Shown piece by piece: positions 19,221 to 31,155 of a stretch of DNA of 64,000 nt. The first letter of the stretch is position 1. The number at the start of each line of letters is the position of its first letter. Source of the stretch: Aplidium turbinatum (Eukaryota; Chordata; Ascidiacea; Aplousobranchia; Polyclinidae); NCBI GenBank assembly GCA_918807975.1, contig OU964931.1:7202251-7266250 (forward strand), read 5' to 3'. A model generated the notes under the pieces. That model was not told where the DNA came from. It made no database searches and worked only from the letters and a program-made list of their open reading frames with translations. A program made the position numbers and the translations under genes.

Positions 19221-19659
19221 GGTGTAGGCTATAATCCAGTCAGGTTTACTGTGTAGGCTACCACCAAACTGATAAAAGTCACGCAAAAAATACAGTAAAC
19301 AAAGAAATTGTTTTAAAAAAATAACCTACAGCGAAAGGTACAGGAAATTTGAGAAATACAGCTTGTTACATACAGTAGGCTTAGTACTTTTTCACGCGGG
19401 AAAAAAGTTAATTCAGTTAATTAAAGTCCCTGCTGCGAACGACATAGCAAAATAAAGGGAAGACATTTTGCAAGCAGTAGAGCTAACTGGATTAAAAGAC
19501 TGACCGTTCGTGGTGAAGGTGATGGCTTAAAGTGACGTTATAAACGAACAAAAGACGTCTGGGGACCAATAAAGGGTGCTGTTACATGCGAATTGACGTT
19601 ATAGGCGATGCCGTTGTAGCCGAACTACAATGTACGTAAAAGATAGGAATTCTGCCGGG

Positions 19660-20238
19660 TGGTCACAAACGGTAAACCATATAATCTCTTCGTGAGAAAA
19701 TTGTAACATAAAGTTACCGGATCCGTTCGTCTGTATGCAATGACCGAAAGAAACACTCTTCTGAAAACGTCTATTCAAGAATTGTATTTCTGTAAAAATA
19801 GCCTCAAGGCTGTCGAAGAAAGGGGCCAACACCGTATAGCTTACCCACTAAAACTTGTCACTATCTACAATACAAATTACTGAGATAAGACGGAAATTTC
19901 GTCTAGTTGGTAAACACAAGCAAAACCGTTTTAATATGCGACCAACTTTTCAAGCAACAATTTTAAGAATGAGAGAATAGATTACGATATTTCAAACGCA
20001 CGAAACCATCTTCTGTGACGTAATAATGATAAGCATTATGAAGCTATTCAAGCACCTGTTAAATTTGGCTTACACCATATATCTCGTAATTCAAGATGTA
20101 ACGATTATGTAATGTTTCACAGGTGTGACAAAGGTGATGCAATCTTTGCTTATTTCCAGCAACAGTCCATGACGTAAGACGTCAGGTTCAGTAGACAACG
20201 GTTCTATGTGACGTTTGATTTGAAGATTGTCCGTAACA
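19660..20238 (-). mobile_element. Old solo LTR of the BEL/Pao family found at 37758-43611
   Basis: On the minus strand it aligns end to end with the LTRs at 37758-38328 and 43046-43611, sharing for example CGTTCGTCTGTAT and TGACGTTTGATTTG, but with many differences and similar length (579 bp). It starts TG and ends CA, with near-duplicate 5-bp flanks CCGGG / CCGGA. Its divergence marks an older arrival of the same family. No coding part is attached. Confidence 0.8.
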
Positions 20239-21009
20239 CCGGAACTGAGCGAAATGTGACGTAATAGGCGAATTAACGTTATAAACGAAGCCGTCATAAG
20301 CGAATTCTACTGTATAGCTTTATTTTTTTCATTCTAGTTTACTAGGATAATTCATCTTTCCTACTAAAACCACTAACAAATCGTTCAGTAGCTGATTACA
20401 AATTTCCAGAATTAAGATCATGTGACATAAAGGTTGCCAATGCAAAACTCAGAAATTGTTGCCAAGCAAAATTGCAGCCATATGCCCATGCCATATTGCG
20501 TTGCATGTTAGCAAGACTTGCTAAGCAAGTCCACATCACACAACGAAATTACATTGTAAAATGTGTTTCCTAGTCCTTGAAATTAATAAAAAGGCAGGAA
20601 CAGTAAAATGGCATTGATCAGCTGGGTGAAAGCTTGAATAACTTGATGATTGCCTTGGTGTCATAGATAACAGCCTGTGGTGCTCTGCTCTTGCACAAGA
20701 CTCCCTGTTGGTCAAGTGGACAAAATGATGACGTCACACACATTGGAATATACTATTATGAAAGAGGAAGTGCGGGGTGGAAATGCAATGAAACACACCA
20801 GAAGGAAATTGTCTCCCATTTATTGATTTGTTGTTCAATTCAAACAAATATGCGATCGGTGAAAAGCACAAGCATAGATCTAACCAAAAAAGTTAATACC
20901 AAGTCCCACTATGCTACTAGCTCCATCTGGTGGCCACCTAAACTTGACCAAATTCAAACCATAACGAAAACATCATTTTAAATGATAAACAATCTAAATC
21001 AAATCCAAT

Positions 21010-21614
21010 TAAAAGAACATGTTACTGTTTATTGAAGTGCTAACTTTCATTTTTATATCTTATTTAATATGCGAGCAATCGTTGTTCGAAGACAGCCCCC
21101 CAACGAAGCTTTTGCCCAATGCATTTCAATGGCGAATCGATCGTCTTTCAGTTCACGCCCTGCGTGATCACGATAATTAATTGTCTCCCATTTATTCATT
21201 TCTTGCTCAATTTCAACAAATTTGCTACCGTTGAAAAGCACAAGCATATATCTAACCAACTAAGTTAATACCAAGTCCCAAAATATTACTAGCTCCATCT
21301 GGTGGCCACCTAAACTTGACCAAATTCAAACCATTATCAGAAGTTTATTTGCAATGATAAAAACATTAAACGACAACCATTTAAAAGAATATGTTACTGT
21401 TTATTGAAGCGCTAAATTTTATTTTTATACCTCATTGAATATATGAGCAATCGTTGTTCGAAGACAGCCTCCCAACGAAGCTTTTGCACAATGCATTTCA
21501 ATGACGAATCGATCGTCTTTTTGGATTCGCATTGCGTGTTCATGATAATTAATTGTCTCCCATTTATATTGAAAAAATGCTAAAGTCATAGAAAGGATTA
21601 GGATCAGGCACACA
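21010..21614 (-). repeat. 372-bp tandem units, left arm of the Merlin element
   Basis: About one and two-thirds units remain, 372 bp apart (compare 21053 and 21425), inverted relative to the right-arm array. Each carries the minus-strand frame with KWETINY and KASLGGCLRTTIA. The inner unit is cut at about 21560. Confidence 0.85.
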
Positions 21615-22322
21615 AATAGCCTTATTGGTAGTGTAATGGCTTGTCCGAATCAAGTAATGTAACAAACACTGATCAATAGGAAAGCGATGTGTGCTCTAGA
21701 GCGGTGTAGAACTTTGGTCCTTTGTGAGGTCGTGGAAGAATTCTTGTCACTCGGCCCGCAGTCGACATCAACTGGAAAAGTTCGGTTGAGGAAGCAAGTG
21801 ATGTCAGCTCCAAGTGCAAGAACCAGAAAATTGTTCCTATTTGGATGGAAAAACTTCTGCAAATAATAAAAAGAAACAACAACCAGCGATACAGTGGGTG
21901 CGGATACTTATGTTTTGTTCAATGCTTAGCCAAATAATTTTTTCACAACACATAGGCTAAGCCGAATAAACCTAGGCTTAAATATGGATCAAAGGTAAGT
22001 AACGAAACCGTAATGAAATGACTTGGGCTTGCATTCTCGTGTTCTTTTATAACCACATGAAGTCATTTTCCCAAAGGCATCCATGTGTGTAAACAAAATG
22101 ATTCATAGGTCCAAAGCTTAAACGTTGACACACAAAAATCATGTTACAAACGTAACTTTTATTAAGTTAAAAAAATAATTTTGTTTCATGCGACATTGCA
22201 CTTTTGTTAGCCTAGTTTGTTTGTAATAGAATAAACATCACAAAGTATGTGGGCAGCAACTCTTTTTTATCGTTAGGTAGCCCTGAAAAGGGCTGTTTTT
22301 TGGCAAATGGACGATGTGGCGG

Positions 22323-22577
22323 CTACAGTAATGGGTAGGACTCATTTATGGCGCGGAGAACTTCCGGAAAATGTCGTCCCCGTGGAAACTGATGTCGCCA
22401 CATAAATTCATCAAGATACCCAGGTATCATGTGTCTTGTGGTGCCACCCATTCTTTTAAATTTCCGTTTACAATTCAACCACAGGTTTTCAATGTGGTTC
22501 GTATGAACCCCTGTGGCCGAAACATAATGATGGTGATGGTTGACCGTTTGGTGGCGATATCCAAGATCTAAAAACAT
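22323..22577 (-). pseudogene. Merlin (ISXO2-like) transposase, C-terminal exon remnant
   Basis: The minus strand encodes HQTVNHHHHYVSATGVHTN and IENLWLNCKRKFKRMGG, then YLDEFMWRH. This is the VNHS..F.....TG.HTN.IE..W...K block of ISXO2-like DDE transposases, with the catalytic Glu in IENLW. An acceptor-like TTTTTAG just upstream (minus strand) suggests an exon start near 22571. Upstream exons with the two Asp residues were not found; about 22785-23150 is occupied by other repeats. Confidence 0.8.
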
Positions 22578-22787
22578 ACGAAAGCAACTTTAAATAAATT
22601 TCAGCGTAAAATGCTTGCTGCAACGGTTTCCAAATAGAAATAACAAAAACATGTTAAATTAGTAAATTTATTTTTAATGGATGCATAATTCTTTTGACAT
22701 GAGCCATCGTGCCTTTTGAAAAGGAGCTGTGCAATTAAGTGGCGAGGTCAATTGATTGCTTTTTCTGCTCCCAAAGTAACTTTAAAT

Positions 22788-23145
22788 CAGTGTTTCTCAA
22801 CCTTTTTTGGCCCAAAGCCCCCTTCATGAACTGGCAAAATTTTACCGCCCCCCAACAAAAACGATTAATTATGAAAAGCGAATATAAAACAATAAATATT
22901 ATTTATTCTACAAAAAGTGCTCAATGCCAAGCAAAAAGACAAGCAGAGCGATATAATTATATCAAATATAGTTACCAGTCTCTAAAACCCTTACAGCCTG
23001 TTTTACCCTAAAAAGGGGATCATCAGAAGGTCCTTATTCAAATAGAATTATATTTCTATTAGAATAAGGACCTTTTGATGATCCCCTTTTAGGGTGAAAC
23101 AGGCTGTAGGCCTAAGGGTTTTAGAGACTAGTAACTATATTTGAT
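22788..23145. repeat. hAT-like end followed by an 80-bp-arm foldback
   Basis: CAGTGTTTCTCAACCTTTTT at 22788 is a typical hAT end, with no partner found. At 22961-23145 two arms of about 80-85 bp, both containing a CTCTAAAACCC-type block, a CAGCCTG block and GGTCCTTATTC (or complements), face each other across about 20 bases. This would form a long hairpin. Confidence 0.7.
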
Positions 23146-23394
23146 GAAAATCAATATATATTTGCGAGCATGAAAATAGTATAGGCCTACTGGTAGTCAG
23201 TGTGAACCTTGGGCTTGGTGAGAAAGTGTCAGTTTCTTCACATCCGGTGTAAAGCCAGTGAGAAACATTCGAAGATCACCTCTTATGGATATGTCAAGTG
23301 GGATTCGCTGTTTGGTATGTATGTTTAATTGGATTTGATTTAGATTGTTTATCATTTAAAATGAAGTTTTGGTGATGGTTTGCATTTGGTCAAG

Positions 23395-24815
23395 TTTAGG
23401 TGGCCACTAGATGGAGCTAGTAGTTTTTTGGGACTTGATATTAACTTAGTTGGTTAGATCTATGCTTGTGCTTTTCAACGGTAGCAAATCTGTTGAAATT
23501 GAGCAAGAAATGAATAAATGGGAGACAATTAATTATCGTGATCACGCAGGGCGTGAACTGAAAGACGATCGATTCGCCATTGAAATGCATTGGGCAAAAG
23601 CTTCGTTGGGGGGGCTGTCTTCGAACAACGATTGCTCGCATATTAAATAAGATATAAAAATGAAAGTTAGCCCTTCAATAAACAGTAATATGTTATTTTA
23701 ATTGGTTGTCGTTAAATGTTTTTATCATTGCAAATAAACTTTTGATAATGATTTGAATTTGGTCAAGTTTAGTTGGCCACTAGATAGAGCTAGTAGTATT
23801 TTGGGACTTGATATTAACTTAGTTGGTTAGATCTATACTTGTGCTTTTCAACGATAGCAAATCTGTTGAAATTGAGCAAGAAATGAATAAATGGGAGACA
23901 ATTAATTGTCGTGAACACGCAGGGCGTGAACTGAAAGACGATCGATTCGTCATTGAAATGCGTTGGGCAAAAGCTTCGTTGGGGGGCTGTCTCCGAAGAA
24001 CGATTGCTCGCATATTAAATAAGATATAAAAATGAAAGTTAGCCCTTCAATAAACAGTAACATTTTATTTTAATTGGCTGTCGTTTAATGTTTTTATCAT
24101 TGCAAATAAACTTTTGATAATGGTTTGAATTTGGTCAAGTTTAGGTGGCCACTAGATGGAGCTAGTAGTATTTTAGGACTTGGTATTAACTTAGTTGGTT
24201 AGATGTATACTTGTGCTTTTCAACGATAGCAAATCTGTTGACATTGAGCAAGAAATGAATAAATGGGAGACAATTAATTATCGTGAACAAGCAGGGCGTG
24301 AACTGAAAGACGATCGATTCGCCATTGAAATGCATTGGGAAAAAGCTTCGTTGGGGGGCTGTCTTCGAAAAACGATTGCTCGCATATTAAATAAGATATA
24401 AAAATGAAAGTTAGCCCTTCAATAAACAGTAATATGTTCTTTTAATTGGTTGTCGTTAAATGTTTTTATCATTACAAATAAACTTTTGATAATGGTTTGA
24501 ATTTGGTCAAGTTTAGGTGGCCACTAGATGGAGCTAGTAGTATTTTGGGACTTGATATTAACTTAGTTGGTTAGATCTATACTTGTGCTTTTCAACGGTA
24601 GCAAATCTGTTGAAATTGAGCAAGAAATGAATAAATGGGAGACAATTAATTATCGTGAACACGCAGGGCTTGAACTGAAAGACGATCGATTCGCCATTGA
24701 AATGCATTGGGCAAAAGCTTCGTTGGGGGGCTGTCTTCGAACAACGATTGCGCGCATATTCAATAAGATATAAAAATGAAAGTTAGCCCTTCAATAAACA
24801 GTAACATGTTCTTTT
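23395..24815 (+). repeat. Four tandem 372-bp units, right arm of the Merlin element
   Basis: Units start about 23395, 23768, 24140 and 24512 (frames at 23450, 23823, 24195, 24567). They are over 90% alike by eye. Each contains GGTGGCCACTAGATGGAGCT or a close variant and an open 68-codon frame with IEQEMNKWETIN...LGGCLRTTIA. The first unit has one extra G that changes the end of its frame. The frames open with TTG, not ATG, so translation is doubtful. Confidence 0.88.
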
Positions 24816-25150
24816 AATTGGATTTGATTTAAATTGTTTATCATTTAAAATGATGTTTTCGTTATGGTTTGAATTTGGTCAAGTTTAGGTGGCCACCAGA
24901 TGGAGCTAGTAGCATAGTGGGACTTGGTATTAACTTTTTTGGTTAGATCTATGCTTGTGCTTTTCACCGATCGCATATTTGTTTAAATTGAACAACAAAT
25001 CAATAAATGGGAGACAATTTCCTTCTGGTGTGTTTCATTGCATTTCCACCCCGCACTTCCTCTTTCATAATAGTATATTCCAATGTGTGTGACGTCATCA
25101 CTTTGTCCACTTGACCAACAGGGCGTCTTGTGCAAGAGCACCCAGCCTGT

Positions 25151-25520
25151 ACACTACAGTGTACACCTTATGGTTACTGCTGGCCAAGACTGACCGACAC
25201 AAGGTCACATAACAAAAAAATGAATAAATAAAACATTGCTATGGTTCCTTTATATAGGTGGAGGAATGGGTAGCTCATTCTGTACAATACTAGCTACTAG
25301 GCTACCAACGATAGCCACTGCATTAAAAACTTAAAACGTTTTTTTTTTTTTAATTCGTTTTAGGTGACTGAACGTTCAATGCACCTTCGAAGAGCATTTT
25401 CAGTGCTTTGGCTAGGCCATTGTCATTAAAATTTTCTTTATTAGCCTATCTATCAGTGACGAAAAACTTCAAAAACTGGAATGAGGTTTTTTAGTTTCTT
25501 GTTTCAATATTTTTCTTGTT
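25151..25520. other. No recognisable feature
   Basis: AT-rich sequence right of the Merlin element. The GTACACTACAGTGTACAC near 25151 is a short palindrome. No coding or transposon signal was seen. Confidence 0.4.
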
Positions 25521-27149
25521 CTTAATAATTAATAATAACAATACATGTTTTTATATAGCACTGTATCCATCGCAGATATGTGTGTGTTGTTCCTCAGCGC
25601 ATTACAAAGCAGACAATGTAAATGCAGTCATGTAGAAGTGCAGCCAAGTACGGTATATTATTACCTGAAGCCATTGCATTGCTGAGTGCCAAGCAGTCTG
25701 AATGAGATACAGTAGCCTACCAATTTTAAAAAGTCTTTGATATGACCCGACAGGGTATAGAATCCAATTCAGGGTTGGCTGATTTAAATCAAATGATTTA
25801 AATCATTGATTTAAATCATGATTTAAATACATGATTTACTACATGATTTAAATCATGATTTAAATCAAACAATAAAAATCAAAAAAATCAATTAAAAAAA
25901 TCAAATGATTTTTTATTTGCTAAAATAAAAATAAATACATCAACAAACGTTTTACTGCTTCTTTGTAATACAAAAGTTATATTTAAATACATAAGGCTAT
26001 AGGCTATGCATGTTTTGAAAGGCAACTTAGTTTACTTGGCAGTTCACACTTGGGACTTGTATACCAGCTCCAACATAGTATATTAGGCTAGAGCTTTTTA
26101 GGTAAAAAAAAATACAATCAACGATTCAGAAAAATGATCTGTGACTTAGTAAGGATGGTACTATCATAATATATCTGTGATGTTAAGGACAATAACGTTA
26201 GTAGGTGGGAATAATTGCACATGGCCAGGGTGACTGCTCTTGTCATTTATGAGAAAGGATGAGCCTTGGTCTGAAGTTGCAGCAATGTAATAGCTCAAAG
26301 TATAGCTGTGATTTAAGATACTGATAATTAAGTATAATACGGAGTTTCAGTTGTGCATTTCAACTCAGACAAAAAATTGTTTCAGCATTTTAATACAAAA
26401 GAGGGTAAGCTGCACTATTCTGCATTGAGGCTCAGGGTTTTCAAATGTGAGAGTTTGAGCTAAAAGACACGGCACAGATTAGTTTTTATTAGACCTTTTT
26501 TAAAATGCCTGTCCAGGTTAAAAACCGTTTTAAAAGATTGGTACTTTTTAGATCATAGAAGTATTTTGCAAAATGTGTTTCTTTCTTTTTTCAAAAACAT
26601 GTTACCATTCCACAGCTATTGATATTTTGTAGAGCCATAAACTTTAGCGCGAATTTTTCCTTTTTATTCAACACAGATGTTGTCATGCAATGTGATGTCA
26701 CGATGGGAGTTTTGCGCTCAAACGTAAGGAAAGATCTTAGTGTAGTGAGATGACAGTCTGAGACTCACCTCAATCTCGATATGCACAAATGTGATTTAGT
26801 ATTAAGCAACATATCACACCTACTTAAAAATATGTGCAATAGACAGGCTAGCCTACAATATGATAATAAAAATGATTAAACACTTGCAAAGCAAAGCCTT
26901 TCAATCAATCAAGGGGTTAAAAATGATTCTGCTATCTTACTAAAATGATCTCTTCCCCCAAGTAGACTCGACGCTTTTTTATCTAAAAAAAATCAAAAAA
27001 ATCTGATTTAAATCAAAAAAATCCGATTTAAATCAAAAAAATCCGATTTTTTTGATTTTTTTAAAAAAATCATGATTTTTTCCAACCCTGGAATCCATGC
27101 TTACTGATACAGAGGCAAACACACTAACCACTAAGCCATCTAGTCGGTA
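25520..27149 (-). mobile_element. tRNA-derived SINE, family C, split by a hAT
   Basis: Read on the minus strand, the head (27149 downward) has ATGGCTTAGTGGTTAGTGTG and a B-box-like GGATTCTATACCC. The tail near 25520-25580 reads GTGCTATATAAAAACATG then TTATTATTAAT, as in many aquatic-animal SINEs. The hAT at 25770-27090 separates head from body. Confidence 0.75.
25770..27090. mobile_element. hAT MITE with CAGGGTTGG ends and ATTTAAATC repeats
   Basis: The ends are CAGGGTTGGCTGATTT and AATCATGATTTTTTCCAACCCTG in abbreviated form (last 10 bases TCCAACCCTG). The flanks share GAATCCA. The terminal 100 bp are iterated ATTTAAATCA / AAAAAATC words. The 1.1-kb middle has no open frame of note. Confidence 0.78.
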
Positions 27150-27479
27150 TGTTATCTCGATTTTTATTAGTTATGTAGCCTACTGTTTCATTACAATGTT
27201 TTATAATGAAAGTAGGCATTCAGGCAATGAACTAGCTATAATACGGTAGGCCTATGTGGTTATTATAAAATATCCAATATCACAATTTAACAGATTTTCA
27301 AATCTTCTGTCTGGCATTCAAAGTAGGCTAGGCCTATATATATAGGCTATCCCATACTATGACTCCCTGTCTTCTGTGCATAGATTCCCCTCACCTTAAA
27401 TTACATTCTCTAGGCTAGCGCAGAGTCTTCAAGGTCTAAAAGATGATGAACTTTGTTTGGACAGGCTGAAGTAAAATAA

Positions 27480-28060
27480 CTTTTGGTGGATCTAGAGAAC
27501 TTCTTCTTACAGGCAAACTTCTTGCTGCAATCAGAGGTCAACTTTATTCCAGTTGCATAAAGAGTGTCATGCTCTATGGCTCCGAAATGTAGGCAACTCT
27601 TGCAAGCACCATCAAGTGTCTACAACATAATGACAGAGCGATGATAAGATTGACCTGCCTGGTCATGCCTGCAGACAACATCCAATTTAAAACTCTTTTA
27701 TCCAGGCTTAAAATAAGAGACATGTTGGTGAAGTTCTCCAATTGGGCAAAATGAGATGGCTTGGGCAGTGGGCACGTAGGCCTAGAGCGCAGAACTAGCT
27801 GGATCTCTCTGGTCAGATGTGTCAACATTCCAGCACTGTGGGATCAAGGTAGACCAAAGTTTTCTTGGAAAAAACTTATTAAGCTTGACCTTTTAACCCT
27901 GAACATGGACTCTTCCAACCCAGGCAATAGACTGTGAGGTGTGGAGAGAAAGACTTTGCCCTCAACAGACAAACAGGCCACACCCCTAACATGAGGATTA
28001 ATTTATGGCCTGTATACTCAAAATTGGTTGATGATGATTGATGTATGGACACAGTGATTG
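27480..28060 (+). mobile_element. LINE 3' fragment (partly shared with block A)
   Basis: It encodes GKLLAAIRGQLYSSCIKSVM then LYGSEM, HNDRAMIRLTC, RLKIRDMLVKFSNWA and GHVGLERRTSW, the end of a non-LTR reverse transcriptase. The 3' end has a TTGATGATGATTGATG tail. Stops are present. The copy before gene A keeps only the part from about 27696 on. Confidence 0.82.
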
Positions 28061-28265
28061 AAGCATGTTTGAATGCTCATCAATTATTTGAATTAGCTTT
28101 TGGACTAAAGACCAATAAAAAATTTTTGTAGTGCTATAGCTGTTTATTTAAGAAGAATTTCTCAGAATGCAGTCTTACAACTAAACTTGAGCAGTTAAAA
28201 TGAATTACTTGACATGTTGACAACTGTTTTTATTTTGTTTAGAAAAATAGTTGTTACATAGCCTA

Positions 28266-30943
28266 ATGAGTGGTACTAGAGCCTACGGAAGCATGAGTAC
28301 AGAGGGCCCAGCCCCTGCATATTATCCTGATCCGGAAAATGTGGAAAGTGGTGAACTTCCAACATATACACAGACACAAAATGAAGCTCCTCCACCAACA
28401 TACGAGTCCCTGTATGGAGAGCTAAAAGCTGCGCAGAGAAACTCTGAAGGAAATAGAGGAACATTTTTGAAAAATGTTTGCTCCATTTTGATGAACACAA
28501 GTATGGGCCTGGAAGTTATTAATAAACACTACTTTGTAATTTAACAAATTACAACCATCAAATTGTTGGTGGCATGTCTACTTTTTTTTTGCCATTATGC
28601 GGCAAATGTAACTTCACCAATGTTGTTTTAATGTATGTACTTAATTCAATTCAATTCATTTTTCATTGCTGGCGCAAACATGAAGAAAACGGCAAAGTAA
28701 ACTGACAAATTTAGCACCAACAAAAGGGAAAAATGGCAAAACCAAAGTTTAAAATATGCAAAAACAGTGTTGGGGTGTCACTATCTTTAATTTGCACAGC
28801 CACAAAACCTGGAAATGAGATAGAAAAGATAAAAAAATTTATGTGGAAACGGTACAAAAATAGGGCTACAATTACAATCAACACTTGCCAGTGCAACAAG
28901 GGCGATTTTAAACACGAGCTGAAGTTAAACTAAACAAGCCCAAACCTTCTCTTTAACAAAAGAAAAGATTATATATTATATCATATATATGTAATGCTCT
29001 TGGTTTGCCAATTGAGCACTCTGCTAGCAGACACCTTACTGTTGCATTGCTCATAGTTCACTGCTCTGGCAGTTTAAGCACTTTGGCAAGATAGGTGAAA
29101 GTATCCAAATGCAGTTCCTTGTGTACCACAAATGGAAAAATCACCACTCTGAAATGCTATAATAAGGCGTTCAAGTCTAGTGTACGTTTACTGCACTGAT
29201 GAGACCTTAAAGTCGAAACAGTGATGTCCTGTCTGCAGTTATAATATGTATCGTATTTGTATGTAATATATTTAAGTTATTAAGTTGAAAGTATTCATTT
29301 ACAAATAACTTTCAAAACCAATTACCATATATAATGAAGCATATTTTGAAACACACCAAGTCTACATCTTTATCACTTTATGATATTCTTATGCAGTTTC
29401 TTTTTTTCAGTTGGATTTACAATTTTTATTGCTCTCATGTTGGCTATCCCTATATTGATGATTGTGATAGGTAAGTACATACAATAATAATTTTTACTGC
29501 ATTTATGCTCGAATTCTGATTATTATATTGGACCATTTTTTGGATAATGCTTCAGTTTCTGTTGTTGTTAATTAAAATATAAGTTAATTACAGTATATAT
29601 AGGACATAGGTACTAGATAGCCCGTATAAAGTTACTGTAGTCTGAACTAAAAATATTATTTTTTTACAAAGGCGCCATTAACTTGAATAACTGTCGATTG
29701 GAGCCGTTCATTCCTATTTGGTTGGTTGTCGGTGGTTCAGTATCAGCATGCTTACAAGTTTTTTCAATAATCAAGCGGATATCTAAAGCATGCAAAGGAG
29801 AATCTTCTGAAAGTAGTGACAATGATGACGGGAGAGTTTATAACTGTTTTACTGGCCTATTGAGCTGTTTCAATTTTGCTTGGTTTTTTGCTGGTAAGTG
29901 ATTTGTCAAGTTCCATTTGATATCATGCATAAGATTTTGCATGATAATTTCTAGTGATTTGCAGTCAGTTCAAGATGAAGGGGAGCTGGTGTACAAGTCT
30001 CCACTCTCCGCCCTGGTCAAAAATACCATGATGTCATACATTGGAATCAACCAAACATATATGGTGAAACTACTTTACTTTACTGTTTACACATTTCACC
30101 CAATATGTCTTGGTCGATTCTAAACTTTGATGTCATAACATTTATAACCAGGGCGGACACTTGTAGAGTGTAGACCAGCTCCGATGAAGATGCCGTAGTT
30201 GTGATGTCATGTTCAAAACATTGCCGTAGTTGGTAGGAAAGTTAGTTAAAGGCAAAAAATAAAATTTATTTGGCCAATGTTTTATCTCTCCAGCATGTGT
30301 TAATCTAATTCTTTCACCATCAAGTACAAATTTAAACTTGTTTAAAAAATCAAATTGTTTTTGAATGCTTAAAAAGACGAACTTGTTTCAGTTATGAAAC
30401 AGACTTACTTAACTGGAAGTATGAATATGGTGTATTGTGTAAAGTTTTAACGAAGGTTTTTGTGTGGATAAAAATACAGTAGGTAAAAAATTTTCTGATT
30501 AAATAATGTAGGCCTAATAACCAACTCATTACTTTGTGAATAATATTCGTTTAATTTTGTAAAATGGAGATTTCAGCATTTGAAATACTGTAGCATTACT
30601 ATACTTACTTATGTTATAAAAAAAGTTACTGTACGATACGTACTTATTTAGCATTATGTAGTTAAACATTTCGAAAAGAATTACAACTCATGAATGTGTG
30701 CAGACAATATCTTCAAACTTTTAATAAATAATGTGCTTTATTGCAGGCAATGTCTGGGTGTACAGGGTCTATTCACCGAATACAAGCAATCCTTTTGCGT
30801 CAGATTACTGCGACTACACCACATTTTATCTGGCGTTTTGGCTTGTTACAGCCGTGTACATAGTTGTTCTCTTTCTTTGTTGCTGCTCTTGTTGCATTGC
30901 GATGGGTGCTTCCGCTACAGGGGTTTCCCGCAATCGTTCATAG
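28266..30943 (+). CDS. TMEM272-like four-pass membrane protein, copy B
   Basis: Predicted 237 residues; exons 28266-28500, 29411-29470, 29672-29893 and 30747-30943, all introns phase 1 and GT-AG. It differs from copy A at about 24 positions by hand count. Exon 2 (TM1) is identical in protein apart from the junction codon; changes cluster in the segment after TM2 (DDGRVYNCF against GERMHNCV) and near the N-terminal tail's end. LPTY (31-34) and PPTY (43-46) are kept. Unlike copy A, its third donor is a normal GT (29894-29895). The ATG follows an acceptor-like AG (28241-28242) by 23 bases, as in A. Expected in a cell membrane; role unknown. It probably arose with A by segmental duplication. Confidence 0.85.
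28642..28962. mobile_element. ~320-bp insertion in intron 1 of copy B
   Basis: Absent from block A. It starts with three ATTCA-type pentamers, which on the minus strand would be a LINE/SINE 3' tail. It holds a 66-codon frame that I do not recognise. It is flanked by AT-rich sequence without a clear duplication. Confidence 0.45.
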
Positions 30944-30950
30944 GCGAGGT

Positions 30951-31155
30951 ATTTCCCAGACAGCAAATCAATAGCTTTTTTACATTGATTCAACGTCTAC
31001 AGACGTATGGGTCTCATTATTGCAACAGGATAACGTTGATTTAATGTTGCTACTCAGCAACGAATAATAGGATATCTATTCTATTTCGGTTTGCAAAAGC
31101 AGTCATTTTTCACATTGATACTACGTCTGAAGACGTTGAAACAATGTGAAAAAGG
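30951..31155 (+). repeat. Two short palindromic repeats after copy B
   Basis: They parallel those after copy A: CCCAGACAGCAAATC with TTCAACGTCTACAGACGT, then a longer hairpin with arms GTCATTTTTCACATTGATAC and GTTGAAACAATGTGAAAAAG around GACGTC-type core bases. Confidence 0.6.

Larger units (their letters stand above)
18314..20312. mobile_element. pogo/Tigger-type MITE, host of a nest
   Basis: The ends are CAGTAGAATTCGCCTATAAC and its near complement, ending CGAATTCTACTG, with TA at both sides (18312-18313, 20313-20314). Subterminal words of the type GCGAATTGACGTTATAG recur near 18372, 19594 and 20266, as in Tigger-like elements. Insertions: 18439-19220 and 19660-20238. No transposase is seen. 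Confidence 0.8.
20679..25142. mobile_element. Merlin-superfamily DNA transposon with long array-bearing inverted repeats
   Basis: Both ends read inward GGTGCTC...TTGCACAAGAC. A perfect 8-bp duplication CAGCCTGT flanks it (20671-20678 and 25143-25150). GG ends and 8-9 bp duplications fit Merlin (family knowledge). The arms contain 372-bp tandem units and an outer segment of roughly 330 bp (20679-21010 and about 24810-25142). The centre (about 21615-23270) has a minus-strand ISXO2-like transposase exon at 22323-22577 and younger debris. Confidence 0.88.

Noticed and set aside
22739-23011. 90-codon frame in the Merlin centre as transposase
   Set aside because: It lies on the other strand, crosses the foldback arm and shows no transposase motif.
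23395-24815. CRISPR-like regular direct repeats
   Set aside because: The unit is 372 bp with no unique spacers, and lies within the inverted arms of a eukaryotic transposon.
25770-27090. ATTTAAATC repeats as a satellite array
   Set aside because: The words occur at both ends of one element with CAGGGTTGG / CCAACCCTG termini, so they are terminal structure of a hAT MITE.
28733-28933. 66-codon frame in intron 1 of copy B
   Set aside because: It lies in a B-specific insertion, has no recognisable motif and no match in copy A.
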